Shown one piece after another: positions 37,245 through 46,931 of a stretch of DNA of 64,000 nucleotides. Each line of letters opens with the position of its first letter. Within the stretch, counting starts at the first letter, position 1. The translations under genes and the position numbers were made by a program. The notes beneath the pieces were generated by a model. It was not told the origin of the DNA. It made no database searches and saw only the letters and a list, made by a program, of their open reading frames with translations. This stretch comes from AC-32 sp963715575 (GTDB lineage: Bacteria; Actinomycetota; Thermoleophilia; Gaiellales; Gaiellaceae): positions 496,001-560,000 of the forward strand of contig OY970250.1 in NCBI GenBank assembly GCA_963715575.1. Reading direction: 5' to 3'.

Positions 37245-37654
37245 GCCCGGAAGACTGGGACTGGTCGCTCAGGGTCTTCGACCACGTCGACGTCCGTGCA
37301 AGCGACTACGCCGAGAGCGTGCGCTTCTACGAGACCGTCCTCGCCGCGCTCGGCATCCCCAGGCTGGCCGAGGGCGAGGGCTGGACGTGCTTCGCGAACC
37401 TGAACGTCGCCGACCGGCAACCGGCGACGGAGAACCTCCATCTGTGCTTCTTCACGCGTGAGAAGGAACAGGTGGATGCCTTTCACCGCGCGGGGGTCGA
37501 GGCCGGTTTCCGCTCGAACGGCGAGCCGGGCTACCGCGACTACGCCGAGGGGTACTACGCGGCGTACCTGCTCGACCCGGACGGGAACAACGTCGAGGCG
37601 CTCTACCGCGACGCCGGCAACATCGGCCACGGGATAGGCGCCGCGCTGCGCTGA
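37241..37654 (+). CDS. VOC family (glyoxalase/bleomycin-resistance fold) protein
   Basis: 137 residues. FDHVDVRASDYAESVRFYETVLAALG is the first beta-alpha-beta unit with a metal-binding His, and YYAAYLLDPDGNNVEALYR the C-terminal unit with the conserved DPDGN-E block. ATG at 37241 overlaps the exporter stop (ATGA), so it is co-translated with the ABC pair, a hint of a resistance or detoxification module. Substrate unknown. Confidence 0.87.
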   Translation: MSPEDWDWSLRVFDHVDVRASDYAESVRFYETVLAALGIPRLAEGEGWTCFANLNVADRQPATENLHLCFFTREKEQVDAFHRAGVEAGFRSNGEPGYRDYAEGYYAAYLLDPDGNNVEALYRDAGNIGHGIGAALR

Positions 37655-37661
37655 GACGGCC

Positions 37662-38453
37662 TCAGGGCTTCCTCGCCGAGAGGTACGCGGTGGCCATGCG
37701 CGAAGTGCCCGCACCCTGCTCAACCAGCGGACGGAGGTGCCTCGTGACGCGTTCCCGCTCCTCCGGTGTCAGCACTTGATCCATCGCCTCGCCGAAGGTC
37801 GGGATCTTTGGGTTTCCGGAGCTGTTCAGGAATGCCTCCCACGGCCTCGGCTCCATCGTGCGGACCTCCGCCTGGAACTCGAGCTCGATCGGGAAGAAGC
37901 CCGACTCCTGGGCGAGGCGGATCAGGTCGCGCTCGTCGAAGTCGAGCATCGGATCGCTCGGCGGCTGGATCTCGGTGTAGACCCGTTCGACCCGTCTAGC
38001 CAGATCCGAGAGCCCGTCGGCCGGATACCCCCAGAAGCACGCCCTCCGCTCCTCCATCGCGAAGCGGTTAATCGGCTCGAAGCAGGAGAAGCGGCCGCCC
38101 GGCTTGAGGACGCGGAAGATCTCGCTGAAGGCCCGTGCCTTCTCGGGCACGTAGATCAGCACCGAGCGCGTGGTCGCGACGTCGACGGACGCGTCACTGA
38201 TGCCGACAAGGTCGGCCGCGCCCGCGTTGACGAAACTGCAGCGCTCCGAGACGTCGAGCGCCTCGGCCGCCCCACGGCAGAAGTCGAGCAGGTCGTCCGA
38301 GATGTCCGAGAACACGACGTACCCGGCCCCGCGCTCCAGCGCTCCAAAGCCGATCAGTCCCTCGCCGCAGCCGACGTCGAGCAGCGTCTCACCCTCGATC
38401 AGCCCTGAACGGTCGAGCACCGTGTCCCGAACATGAGCGAGCCCCTCAAGCAT
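37662..38453 (-). CDS. Class I SAM-dependent methyltransferase with unclear start
   Basis: SAM motif LLDVGCGEGLIGFGAL, acidic loop VVFSDIS, and FRVLKPGGRFSCFEPIN are intact. The first ATG is 38453, giving 263 residues. However, in-frame codons upstream encode RDIWAEWLGERRSGG, which looks like the conserved N-terminus of this family. They run back to the ftsH stop codon without ATG, GTG or TTG. An AAGGAG with six-base spacing precedes an ATC at 38513. The real start may therefore be a rare ATC, or the gene may be damaged. Substrate unknown. Confidence 0.8.
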   Translation of the reverse strand: MLEGLAHVRDTVLDRSGLIEGETLLDVGCGEGLIGFGALERGAGYVVFSDISDDLLDFCRGAAEALDVSERCSFVNAGAADLVGISDASVDVATTRSVLIYVPEKARAFSEIFRVLKPGGRFSCFEPINRFAMEERRACFWGYPADGLSDLARRVERVYTEIQPPSDPMLDFDERDLIRLAQESGFFPIELEFQAEVRTMEPRPWEAFLNSSGNPKIPTFGEAMDQVLTPEERERVTRHLRPLVEQGAGTSRMATAYLSARKP

Positions 38454-38537
38454 CTGGCGCCGAACTTCGGCGTCTCCACCTGAGCGGCGCTCCCCGAGCC
38501 ACTCCGCCCAGATGTCGCGCTCCTTCGCCGTAGGTCG

Positions 38538-40493
<1,956 letters not shown>

Positions 40494-40553
40494 GGGCCCT
40501 CTATCGGCACAGGGTACCAGTGAGTATGAGCCTCACCGTTCCCCGGATTGGGT

Positions 40554-41117
40554 CTACGAAAGTGTTTCGGGCAGTAGGTGCTCGTCCAATACGCCGACGT
40601 AGGGCAGGTTCCTGTACCGCTCGGCGAAGTCGAGGCCGTAGCCGACGACGAACTTGTTCGGGATCTCGAAGCCGACATACCGCACGGGAACGTCGATTTC
40701 CCGGCGGGAGGGCTTGGTCAGGAGGGCGCAGACCTCGAGGGTCGCCGGCTCGCGCGATTCCAGGTTGCGGATCAGGTAGGAGAGCGTCAGGCCGGAGTCG
40801 ATGATGTCCTCGACCACGAGCACGTGGCGGCCCTCGATGTTGATGTCGAGGTCCTTGAGGATGCGCACGATCCCGGAGGAGTCGGTCGCGTCGCCGTAGC
40901 TCGAGATGGCCATGAAGTCGACCTCGCAGGGGACGGTCAGGTGCCGCATCAGGTCGGCCATGAAGAAGACCGCTCCCTTGAGCACGCCGATCAGCAGCAG
41001 GTCGCGGCCCTCGTAGTCGGCCGAGATCTCGGCGCCGAGCTCGGCCACGCGCGAGGCGAGCGTCTCCCGGTCGATCAGGATCTCGCCGACGGCCGCCTCG
41101 AGCTCGGTCTGGCTCAC
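40554..41117 (-). CDS. hpt: Hypoxanthine phosphoribosyltransferase
   Basis: Purine salvage. PRPP-binding motif VLVVEDIIDSGLTLSYL, flexible-loop region VDFMAISSYGDATDSSG and KPSRREIDVPVRYVGFEIPNKFVVGYGLD are intact. The GTG at 41117 overlaps the tilS stop (GTGA) and gives 187 residues; the longer open frame adds an arginine-rich stretch that belongs to the tilS coding region. Confidence 0.95.
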   Translation of the reverse strand: MSQTELEAAVGEILIDRETLASRVAELGAEISADYEGRDLLLIGVLKGAVFFMADLMRHLTVPCEVDFMAISSYGDATDSSGIVRILKDLDINIEGRHVLVVEDIIDSGLTLSYLIRNLESREPATLEVCALLTKPSRREIDVPVRYVGFEIPNKFVVGYGLDFAERYRNLPYVGVLDEHLLPETLS

Positions 41118-42076
41118 GCGCGCTCCGCCTTCACGCCGGGCGCCTCGACCAGGCCTGGCACGGCGACGACTTCGCGCCCGCGTACGACGAGGGGCCATCC
41201 CTCGCGCTCGGATCGCGGGATCTTGGCGTCGACGAACACGTCCTGCACTTTCTTGCGGCGCCCGGCGAGTCTGTCGCCCGGTCGCCAGCTTCGTACCTTA
41301 AGGCCTGCGAGCTCGGACTCGATCGTCCACGGGCCCCAGCGCACACGGCCCTCGAGCGCGACCGGGGTCTGCTCGAGCCAGACGCGGTCGTACTCGCGCA
41401 CGGCGGTCAGGCCCTGGCCGAGGTCGACGCGGCCCGAGCCCTCGGCCGAGGCGAGCAGCAGGTCGAGCCTGGACGGCCGCTGCTCGGCGAGCCGCAGCAG
41501 GTTTCGCTCGGCGCCCGGGTGGAGGCGGCGCAGCAGCGGCAGCAGCTCCTCGCGGATCAGGCCGCGGCGCGTGTCGGCGTTCGTGCTGTCATGCCGGAAC
41601 TCGAGCCCCTCGGCGCAGCAATAGGCCTCGGTCTCCTCGCGCCAGAGCGTCAGCAGCGGGCGCACGACGCCGTCCTCGCGCTTCGGCTTGATGCCCTTCA
41701 CGTTGCAGCTCGCCACGAGCCGGTAGAGCACCGTCTCGACCTGGTCGGAGGCGGTGTGGCCGGTTGCGCGCAGGCGGTCGCTGGCGAACGAGTAGCGGAT
41801 CTGCCGCAACTCGTTCTCCGTCGTGCCGCCGCGCCCGTCCACGACCTCGGCGTCGAGCACGTCGCGGCAGAAGCGCGCGTCCTCGGTCGACTCCTCGCCG
41901 CGCAGGCCGTGTTGCACGTGCAGCGCCGAGACGCGGTAGCCGAGCGCGCCGAGGGCGTGCCAGAGGCAGGTCGAGTCGGCGCCGCCGGAGACGAGCGCGA
42001 CCACCTCCCCGCCGGGCTCGATCAGCTCGTGCGCGCGAATGTGCTCCTCGATCCGCGCTCGCAGCTCCTCGCTCAC
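41114..42076 (-). CDS. tilS: tRNA(Ile)-lysidine synthetase
   Basis: Converts C34 of tRNA-Ile(CAU) to lysidine. PP-loop ATPase motif VALVSGGADSTCLWHAL near the N-terminus, then LHVQHGLRGEESTEDARFC and GHTASDQVETVLYRL, and a C-terminal TilS domain (RSWRPGDRLAGRRKKVQDVFVDAKIPR). GTG at 42076 (or 42082) gives about 320 residues, short but normal for actinobacteria. Operon tilS-hpt-ftsH. Confidence 0.93.
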   Translation of the reverse strand: MSEELRARIEEHIRAHELIEPGGEVVALVSGGADSTCLWHALGALGYRVSALHVQHGLRGEESTEDARFCRDVLDAEVVDGRGGTTENELRQIRYSFASDRLRATGHTASDQVETVLYRLVASCNVKGIKPKREDGVVRPLLTLWREETEAYCCAEGLEFRHDSTNADTRRGLIREELLPLLRRLHPGAERNLLRLAEQRPSRLDLLLASAEGSGRVDLGQGLTAVREYDRVWLEQTPVALEGRVRWGPWTIESELAGLKVRSWRPGDRLAGRRKKVQDVFVDAKIPRSEREGWPLVVRGREVVAVPGLVEAPGVKAERA

Positions 42077-42104
42077 CGCCACAGTCTTGCAGCGGCGCGA
42101 GGCG

Positions 42105-42611
42105 TCAGAGCAGCGGCCGGACGTCGCAGCCGAGCTTGGCGAGCGGCTCGTGCGCCCGCAGCAGCACGGTGTGCGCGAAGTTCGCCAGGCCGTATGCGCG
42201 GTACATCGTCGGCCCCGCATCGCGGTGCCGCTCGTGGATCTGCACGCCCTTCGCGTACTCGTTCAGCATCCCGATCACGAGACGCCGCGTCTGCCGCAGC
42301 GAGAAGTCGGTCGGGCCGGTGCCCCGCATGATCTTCGCGGCCGCGTGCGCCTGGCCGACCACGTCCTCGGCCGAGGCGTCGCCGCTCTGGTACTGCTCGC
42401 TCCAGAGCTCGAGCGCGGTCATGTTCGTGCGCGCGTCCTGGAGGAACTGCCGGTCGGTGGCCGAGCAGGTGTGAACCAGATTTGGCTTTGCGCGTCCGTT
42501 CGTCACGAGCGCAAGCGCAACCGTGACGATGACGAGCAGGCCAGCCGCAGTAAGGCCGAGTCGCCGCACGCCCTTACCTTCGGCAGTTGCTGCCTTCCGT
42601 ACCTCCCCCAT
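42105..42611 (-). CDS. Hypothetical membrane-anchored protein
   Basis: 168 residues starting at ATG 42611. A basic N-terminus (GEVRKAATAEGKGVRRLG) leads into one hydrophobic helix LTAAGLLVIVTVALALV, followed by a soluble, mainly helical extracytoplasmic part with two cysteines (HTCSATDRQF, LGCDVRPLL). I do not recognise the family. It lies between the GNAT gene and tilS on the same strand, 17 bases after the former and 28 before the latter, so likely in one transcript. Confidence 0.7.
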   Translation of the reverse strand: MGEVRKAATAEGKGVRRLGLTAAGLLVIVTVALALVTNGRAKPNLVHTCSATDRQFLQDARTNMTALELWSEQYQSGDASAEDVVGQAHAAAKIMRGTGPTDFSLRQTRRLVIGMLNEYAKGVQIHERHRDAGPTMYRAYGLANFAHTVLLRAHEPLAKLGCDVRPLL

Positions 42612-42628
42612 TCGGGCCTTTTGCTTGC

Positions 42629-43411
42629 TCAAACAAACACAAGGCTGCGGTACGAGATCGTGTGACGCATGCCGACGTTCTCGTACACGCGGATCGCCGG
42701 CGCGTTCTCGGCGCGGACGAACAGGCAGACGGCCGGGACCCGCTCGAGCAGCAGGCGGCAGAGGTCGCGCATCCCCCGCTGGGCGTAGCCGCGGCCGCGG
42801 ACGATCGGGTCGACCCAGACCTGCTGCAGCTGCACCGCGGAGGGCGTCCAAGCCGACGCCTCCGCCTTGAACAGGATCCTGCCGTCCTCGACCCAGAGCC
42901 ACGAGCGGCCATCCTGGATCTGCATCCGCGTCCGCCAGCGGAAGCTCTCGGGGTCGCGCGCGAGCGGATCGATGCCGAGCTCCTCGCGGTGGGCCTCGGC
43001 GCAGGCGGGGACCAGCCGCTCGAAGTCGTCCTGGGTGGCGGCGCGCAGCTCGGTCTCGCCGGGCTCTGGCGGCTCCTCGAGCACGTAGACGGGCTGGCCC
43101 GGGCGGTCCTCGCGCGGCGTTCCGAGCCGGTGCTGCGCCTCGGCCCAGAAGTCGCCGACCGCGTTCTCCTCGCCGATCACGAGTCTGGCCCGCCGCGCGC
43201 CGTCGACGCCTGCGAACGCGCCGCAGCCGCTGCCCGAGGGCACGAGATTCGTGCCGACGTGGCAGAGCGCGCGCAGGCCCCCGTCCTCCGCCAGCCCGGT
43301 GAAGCGGCCGAGCCCGCGCCGGGCGACGTCCTCCAGGAACACGCGCTCGATCGGGTCCTCGGCGCAGAAGGCCAGGATCTCGTCCAGCGCCGGTTCGATC
43401 AGCGCGGCCAC
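42629..43411 (-). CDS. GNAT N-acetyltransferase with DUF4081-like N-terminal domain
   Basis: 260 residues from GTG 43411. The N-terminal half (DEILAFCAEDPIERVFLEDVARRG) fits the DUF4081-type domain found ahead of actinobacterial GNATs. The C-terminal half has VQLQQVWVDPIVRGRGYAQRGMRDLCRLLL, the acetyl-CoA loop (RxxGxA-like), and FVRAENAPAIRVYENVGM, the GNAT alpha4 block. Substrate unknown. Divergent from deoD with 24 bases between. Confidence 0.87.
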   Translation of the reverse strand: MAALIEPALDEILAFCAEDPIERVFLEDVARRGLGRFTGLAEDGGLRALCHVGTNLVPSGSGCGAFAGVDGARRARLVIGEENAVGDFWAEAQHRLGTPREDRPGQPVYVLEEPPEPGETELRAATQDDFERLVPACAEAHREELGIDPLARDPESFRWRTRMQIQDGRSWLWVEDGRILFKAEASAWTPSAVQLQQVWVDPIVRGRGYAQRGMRDLCRLLLERVPAVCLFVRAENAPAIRVYENVGMRHTISYRSLVFV

Positions 43412-43435
43412 GGCCTCAACTTTAGGCTCCCGGGC

Positions 43436-44149
43436 ATGCCGATTCACGTTCGCGCTGAGCCGGGCGAGTACGGGGAGGCTTGTCTCCTTCCCGGCGACCC
43501 GCTGCGCGCCCAGTACATCGCCGAGACCTACTTCGACAACCCCGTGCAACGGAACGGCGAGCGCGGGATGCTCGGCTACTCCGGCGAGTGGGAAGGAAAG
43601 CCGGTCTCGGTGCAGGCGACCGGGATGGGCTGCCCCTCGGCCGCGATCGTGATGGAGGAGCTCGTGCAGCTCGGCGTCAAGCGCTTCCTGCGCGTCGGCA
43701 CCTGCGGCGGTCTCCAGCAGGACCTCGTGCTCGGCGACCTGATCGTCGCGGTCTCGGCCGTCCCCGCCGACGGGACGGCGCGGCACTACGTCGGCGGCGA
43801 GCCGCACGTGCCGACCGCCGACTGGGAGCTCGTCCACGCGGCCGTCCACGCGGCCAAGGAGCTCGGGCAGCCGCTGCGGGTAGGCGCGATCGCCTCGAGC
43901 GACACCTTCTACGACCCCGATCCGGAGCGGCACAAGCGCTGGTCGGCCCGCGGCGTGCTCGGCGTCGAGATGGAGGCGGCCGTGCTGTTCACGATCGGCG
44001 CCCTGCGCGGGGTCAAGGCCGGCTGCCTGCTGACGGTGAGCGACATCGTGATCGGCGAGGAGTTCACGCGCATCTCGGACGACGAGCTGCGCGCCGCGGT
44101 CGACCGCATGACGCGTGTCGCGCTGGCCACGGTCACGGGCCACCGTTGA
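43436..44149 (+). CDS. deoD: Purine-nucleoside phosphorylase, DeoD type
   Basis: Phosphorolysis of purine nucleosides. 237 residues, with the family order MPIHVRAEPGEYGEACLLPGDPLRAQYIAET split over phosphate- and ribose-binding loops: LPGDPLRAQYIAE, NGERGMLGYSG, TGMGCPSAAIVMEEL, RVGTCGG, MEAAVLFTIG (ribose Glu) and LLTVSDIVIGEEF (base-binding Asp). ATG start. It may complement Hpt in salvage. Confidence 0.93.
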   Translation: MPIHVRAEPGEYGEACLLPGDPLRAQYIAETYFDNPVQRNGERGMLGYSGEWEGKPVSVQATGMGCPSAAIVMEELVQLGVKRFLRVGTCGGLQQDLVLGDLIVAVSAVPADGTARHYVGGEPHVPTADWELVHAAVHAAKELGQPLRVGAIASSDTFYDPDPERHKRWSARGVLGVEMEAAVLFTIGALRGVKAGCLLTVSDIVIGEEFTRISDDELRAAVDRMTRVALATVTGHR

Positions 44150-44193
44150 GCGTCTGGCTTGGTATCCAGCAGGTTCGACCGGTCATTTCAGAC

Positions 44194-44220
44194 GGGCGAG
44201 CGGGCAGAGCCCGCACGCCC
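44194..44220. terminator. Strong GC hairpin after deoD
   Basis: Inverted repeat: outer 5-bp stem GGGCG/CGCCC, one A-A mismatch, inner 6-bp stem GCGGGC/GCCCGC, loop AGA. It begins 44 bases after the deoD stop. No T run follows, so it could be a terminator of the actinobacterial type or an RNA processing element. Confidence 0.5.
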
Positions 44221-44227
44221 TGACAGC

Positions 44228-44245
44228 GGCACCGCAAGCGGTGCC
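44228..44245 (+). promoter_or_regulatory. Hairpin covering the likely start codon of the lipid-kinase gene
   Basis: Perfect 8-bp inverted repeat GGCACCGC / GCGGTGCC with an AA loop. The proposed GTG start (44241) lies within the right arm, so the structure would hide the start codon in mRNA. Alternatively it is part of the termination region after deoD. Confidence 0.4.
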
Positions 44246-45146
44246 TAGCGACACCGTCTTCCTCGTCAACCCGGCGGCCGAGGCCGGCGCGGCCGGGCGG
44301 CGCTGGCCCGAGCTGGCGCACCAAGCGGCCGCGCTCGGGCTGCAGGGCGACGCGCTCTTCTCCGAGCGGCCGGGCCACCTGACCGAGCTCGCGCGCGAGG
44401 CCGCGGCCGGCGCCTCGCTGCTCGTGGCCGTCGGCGGCGACGGGACGGTAAACGAGGTCGTCAACGGGATCGCCGGCCTGGACGTCGAGCTGGCGGTGAT
44501 CCCGCGCGGGACCGGCTGGGACTTCGCCCGCACCTTCGGCATCCCGCGCAAGCTCGAGGGCGCGGTCGAGGTCGCGCTGCACGGGCGCACGCGCGAGATC
44601 GACCTCGGGCGCGCGCGCTACCTCGGCTGGGACGGTGCCGAGGGCGAGTCGCTGTTCGGGAACGTGGGCAGCGCCGGCATGAGCGGCGCGATCGCCAAGC
44701 GCGCCAACGAGACGTCGAAGACGCTCGGCGGCAAGGTCTCGTATGCGTGGGCCACGTTCGCCGTCTTCTCGCGCTGGCGCAGCGGCGAGGTCACGGTTCG
44801 CGTGGACGGCGACGAGCACCGCGGCCGCATGCACGACGTGATCGTCGCCAACGGCCGCTACCTCGGCGGCGGGATGAAGATGCTCCCCGACGCCGAGCCC
44901 GACGACGGCCTCTTCGACGTGCTCCTGATCGGCGACCTGACCAAGCGCGACCTGCTGCTGACCTTGCCGAAGACCTACCGCGGCCGGCACCTGCCGCACC
45001 CGAAGGCGACGCTGCTCCGGGGGGCGACTGTCGAGATCGAGGCGGCCGAGCCGCTGCCGGTCGAGCTCGACGGCGAGCAGCCTGGAACGACCCCCGTGCG
45101 CTTCGAGATCGTGCCGCGCGCCTTGCGGCTGCGCGTCCCGGTCTAG
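44241..45146 (+). CDS. Diacylglycerol kinase / YegS-type lipid kinase
   Basis: About 301 residues. Catalytic-domain motifs: VFLVNPAAEAG at the N-terminus, VAVGGDGTVNEVVNGI (nucleotide-binding GGDGT), IPRGTGWDFARTF. The C-terminal beta-sandwich contains VIVANGRYLGGGMKMLPDAEPDDGLFDVLLIG. Phosphorylates diacylglycerol or a related lipid at the membrane. GTG at 44241 is the only common start near the first beta strand, and it lies in a hairpin. The stop is in a CTAG shared with the convergent gene. Confidence 0.9.
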   Translation: MPSDTVFLVNPAAEAGAAGRRWPELAHQAAALGLQGDALFSERPGHLTELAREAAAGASLLVAVGGDGTVNEVVNGIAGLDVELAVIPRGTGWDFARTFGIPRKLEGAVEVALHGRTREIDLGRARYLGWDGAEGESLFGNVGSAGMSGAIAKRANETSKTLGGKVSYAWATFAVFSRWRSGEVTVRVDGDEHRGRMHDVIVANGRYLGGGMKMLPDAEPDDGLFDVLLIGDLTKRDLLLTLPKTYRGRHLPHPKATLLRGATVEIEAAEPLPVELDGEQPGTTPVRFEIVPRALRLRVPV

Positions 45147-45427
45147 CTCTTCGGCTTCGGCTTGGTGTTCGGCTTCGCGGCGGTCTTCCGCGCGGCCGGC
45201 TTGGCCGTCTTCGAGAGCTGGTCGACCTTCTTCTCGAGCGAGGTCACGCGCCGCTCGAGCGCGTCGAGGCCGCGAACCTTCTTCGAGAGGTCGTCCACGC
45301 GCTCCTTGAGCTGGTTCGCGTTCTCGACGAGCTTCTGCGCGCCAGGCATCTCGGAGATCCGGCCGATCACGTCCTGGCCGCGCTCGGCGAGCTGGGCGAA
45401 GAGGTCCTGTCCACTCTGTTGAGCCAT
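45143..45427 (-). CDS. Small coiled-coil protein with lysine/alanine-rich tail
   Basis: 94 residues. A heptad-rich helix (QKLVENANQLKERVDDLSKKV ... LDALERRVTSLEKKVDQLSK, residues ~30-74) is followed by a basic Ala-Lys-Pro tail (AKPAARKTAAKPNTKPKPKS) like a histone H1-type DNA-binding tail. ATG start. Function unknown; a nucleoid- or membrane-associated structural protein is possible. Confidence 0.7.
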   Translation of the reverse strand: MAQQSGQDLFAQLAERGQDVIGRISEMPGAQKLVENANQLKERVDDLSKKVRGLDALERRVTSLEKKVDQLSKTAKPAARKTAAKPNTKPKPKS

Positions 45428-45455
45428 GTGCGCTTTATACCCGACCGGCGCCTCG

Positions 45456-46931
45456 TTAGCCCCGAACGCGCTCGACGCGAAAGGCCAGCTCGTAGCAACC
45501 GAGCCGGTTGACCACCGGGCACGTGGAGCCGTGGTGCTGCGGGCGCAGGCGGTGGAGCCCGAGCGCGGCGGCGGGCGAGCGGAAGCGCACGACCGAGCTC
45601 CCTGGCACGTCGTCGCCGTCGAAGGTGCCGAACTCGGACGAGCGCGGGCACGGGGTCATCGCGTGCGTGGCGCCGTCGGCGTTCCCGAGCGAGCCGAAGT
45701 CGCATTCGCGCGTGAACACGAACACGCGCCACGGGCGGCCACGGGCGAGGTGGAGGTCGAGCGTCGGGCCGCCGCGGAAGACCTGCCCGTCGCGGGCGCG
45801 CAGGAGGCCGTTGCCCCACATCTTCCAGACGCCCGCCGCGTCGACGTAGACGTTCCACTCGCCGGGCGGCGCCGTCGACTGCTCGCCGTGCGTCGTCTGC
45901 TTCGAGCCGCAGGTGCTACGGCCGCTGGGGCAGCCCGGGTCCATCGCGCGCCGGACGAGCAGCCGGACGAAGCGGACGCGGACGTGCTCGGTCGGCGCGC
46001 CGCGGGTCCAGCGAGCGAGCACCCGCTGCGCGATCACGAGCCGTTGGCCCGTCACGGCGTGCACGTCGAGCGAGACGTCGACGCCGTTCCCGCGCAGCCG
46101 CGCCCGCGCGCGAGGAGCTCCGGCGCTGCTGCCGGCATCCACCACCCGCAGCTGCAGCCGCGCGCCGCGCGGGCGCTTCGGCAGCTGCAGGCGGAAGCGG
46201 TACGAGCCGGTCAGGTCCTGCCACGAGGGCTCGGCCGCCAGGCAGGCCCGGAAGGCGGTGACGACGCCCTTCGCCAGGTGCGCGCAGTCGGCCTCGACGC
46301 CGGCGAAGGTCTTGTCGCTGGAGAGGAACAGGTCGCCCTCGGCCTCCCGCTCGACCCAGAACGCTCGGAAGGGATGGAGCTCGGTGCGCTCGCCGCCGCC
46401 CGCCCAGTGCCCGCAGTCCCAGACCCAGGAGCCGATCATGGCCACCCGGTCGCCGGCCTCGGGCCAGGCGAAGAACGGCAGCGAGCCCTGCTCGCGCTCG
46501 ACGTGCACGCGTCCGGTCGACTCGTTCCGGCCGGCGAAGTTGCCGGTGTGCACGGCAGCGGAGCCGCCGAGCAACCCGCGGTAGGCGCGATCCGGCAGCA
46601 CGTTCAGGTTCAGGTCGTAGCTGCGGTGGATGGTCGGCAGGTCCTCGGGCGTCGGATGCACCGCGAGCTCGCGCTCGTACCGCGAGACGACCAGGCCCTC
46701 GAGCCGCCGCTGCGGCGGCGCCGGCCCGGTGGCCGGAGCGTCGCGGTCACCGACGTAGGCCCAGGTCGGAATCGTCTGCTGCGCCTGCGCGAGGTAGTCG
46801 CGGCCGCAGCCGTCCGGCCGCGCGTCGACCTCGGGATCCACCGCCACCCGCTGCTGCGCGGTCGCCGCCAGCGTCGCCGCGAGCCCCGCGCAGAGGACGG
46901 CGAGCGCGAGGACGACCATGCGGCGCCTCAC
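45456..46931 (-). CDS. Hypothetical secreted protein coupled to an L,D-transpeptidase
   Basis: About 491 residues. GTG at 46931 overlaps the stop of the L,D-transpeptidase gene (GTGA) and gives a basic start (VRRRM) plus a signal peptide VVLALAVLCAGLAATLAATA; ATG 46919 is an alternative. The mature part has many cysteines (at least ten), consistent with disulfides outside the cell, and beta-rich segments such as GSYRFRLQLPKRPRGARLQLRVV. No family recognised. Its translational coupling to the transpeptidase argues for a shared envelope role. Confidence 0.72.
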   Translation of the reverse strand: MRRRMVVLALAVLCAGLAATLAATAQQRVAVDPEVDARPDGCGRDYLAQAQQTIPTWAYVGDRDAPATGPAPPQRRLEGLVVSRYERELAVHPTPEDLPTIHRSYDLNLNVLPDRAYRGLLGGSAAVHTGNFAGRNESTGRVHVEREQGSLPFFAWPEAGDRVAMIGSWVWDCGHWAGGGERTELHPFRAFWVEREAEGDLFLSSDKTFAGVEADCAHLAKGVVTAFRACLAAEPSWQDLTGSYRFRLQLPKRPRGARLQLRVVDAGSSAGAPRARARLRGNGVDVSLDVHAVTGQRLVIAQRVLARWTRGAPTEHVRVRFVRLLVRRAMDPGCPSGRSTCGSKQTTHGEQSTAPPGEWNVYVDAAGVWKMWGNGLLRARDGQVFRGGPTLDLHLARGRPWRVFVFTRECDFGSLGNADGATHAMTPCPRSSEFGTFDGDDVPGSSVVRFRSPAAALGLHRLRPQHHGSTCPVVNRLGCYELAFRVERVRG

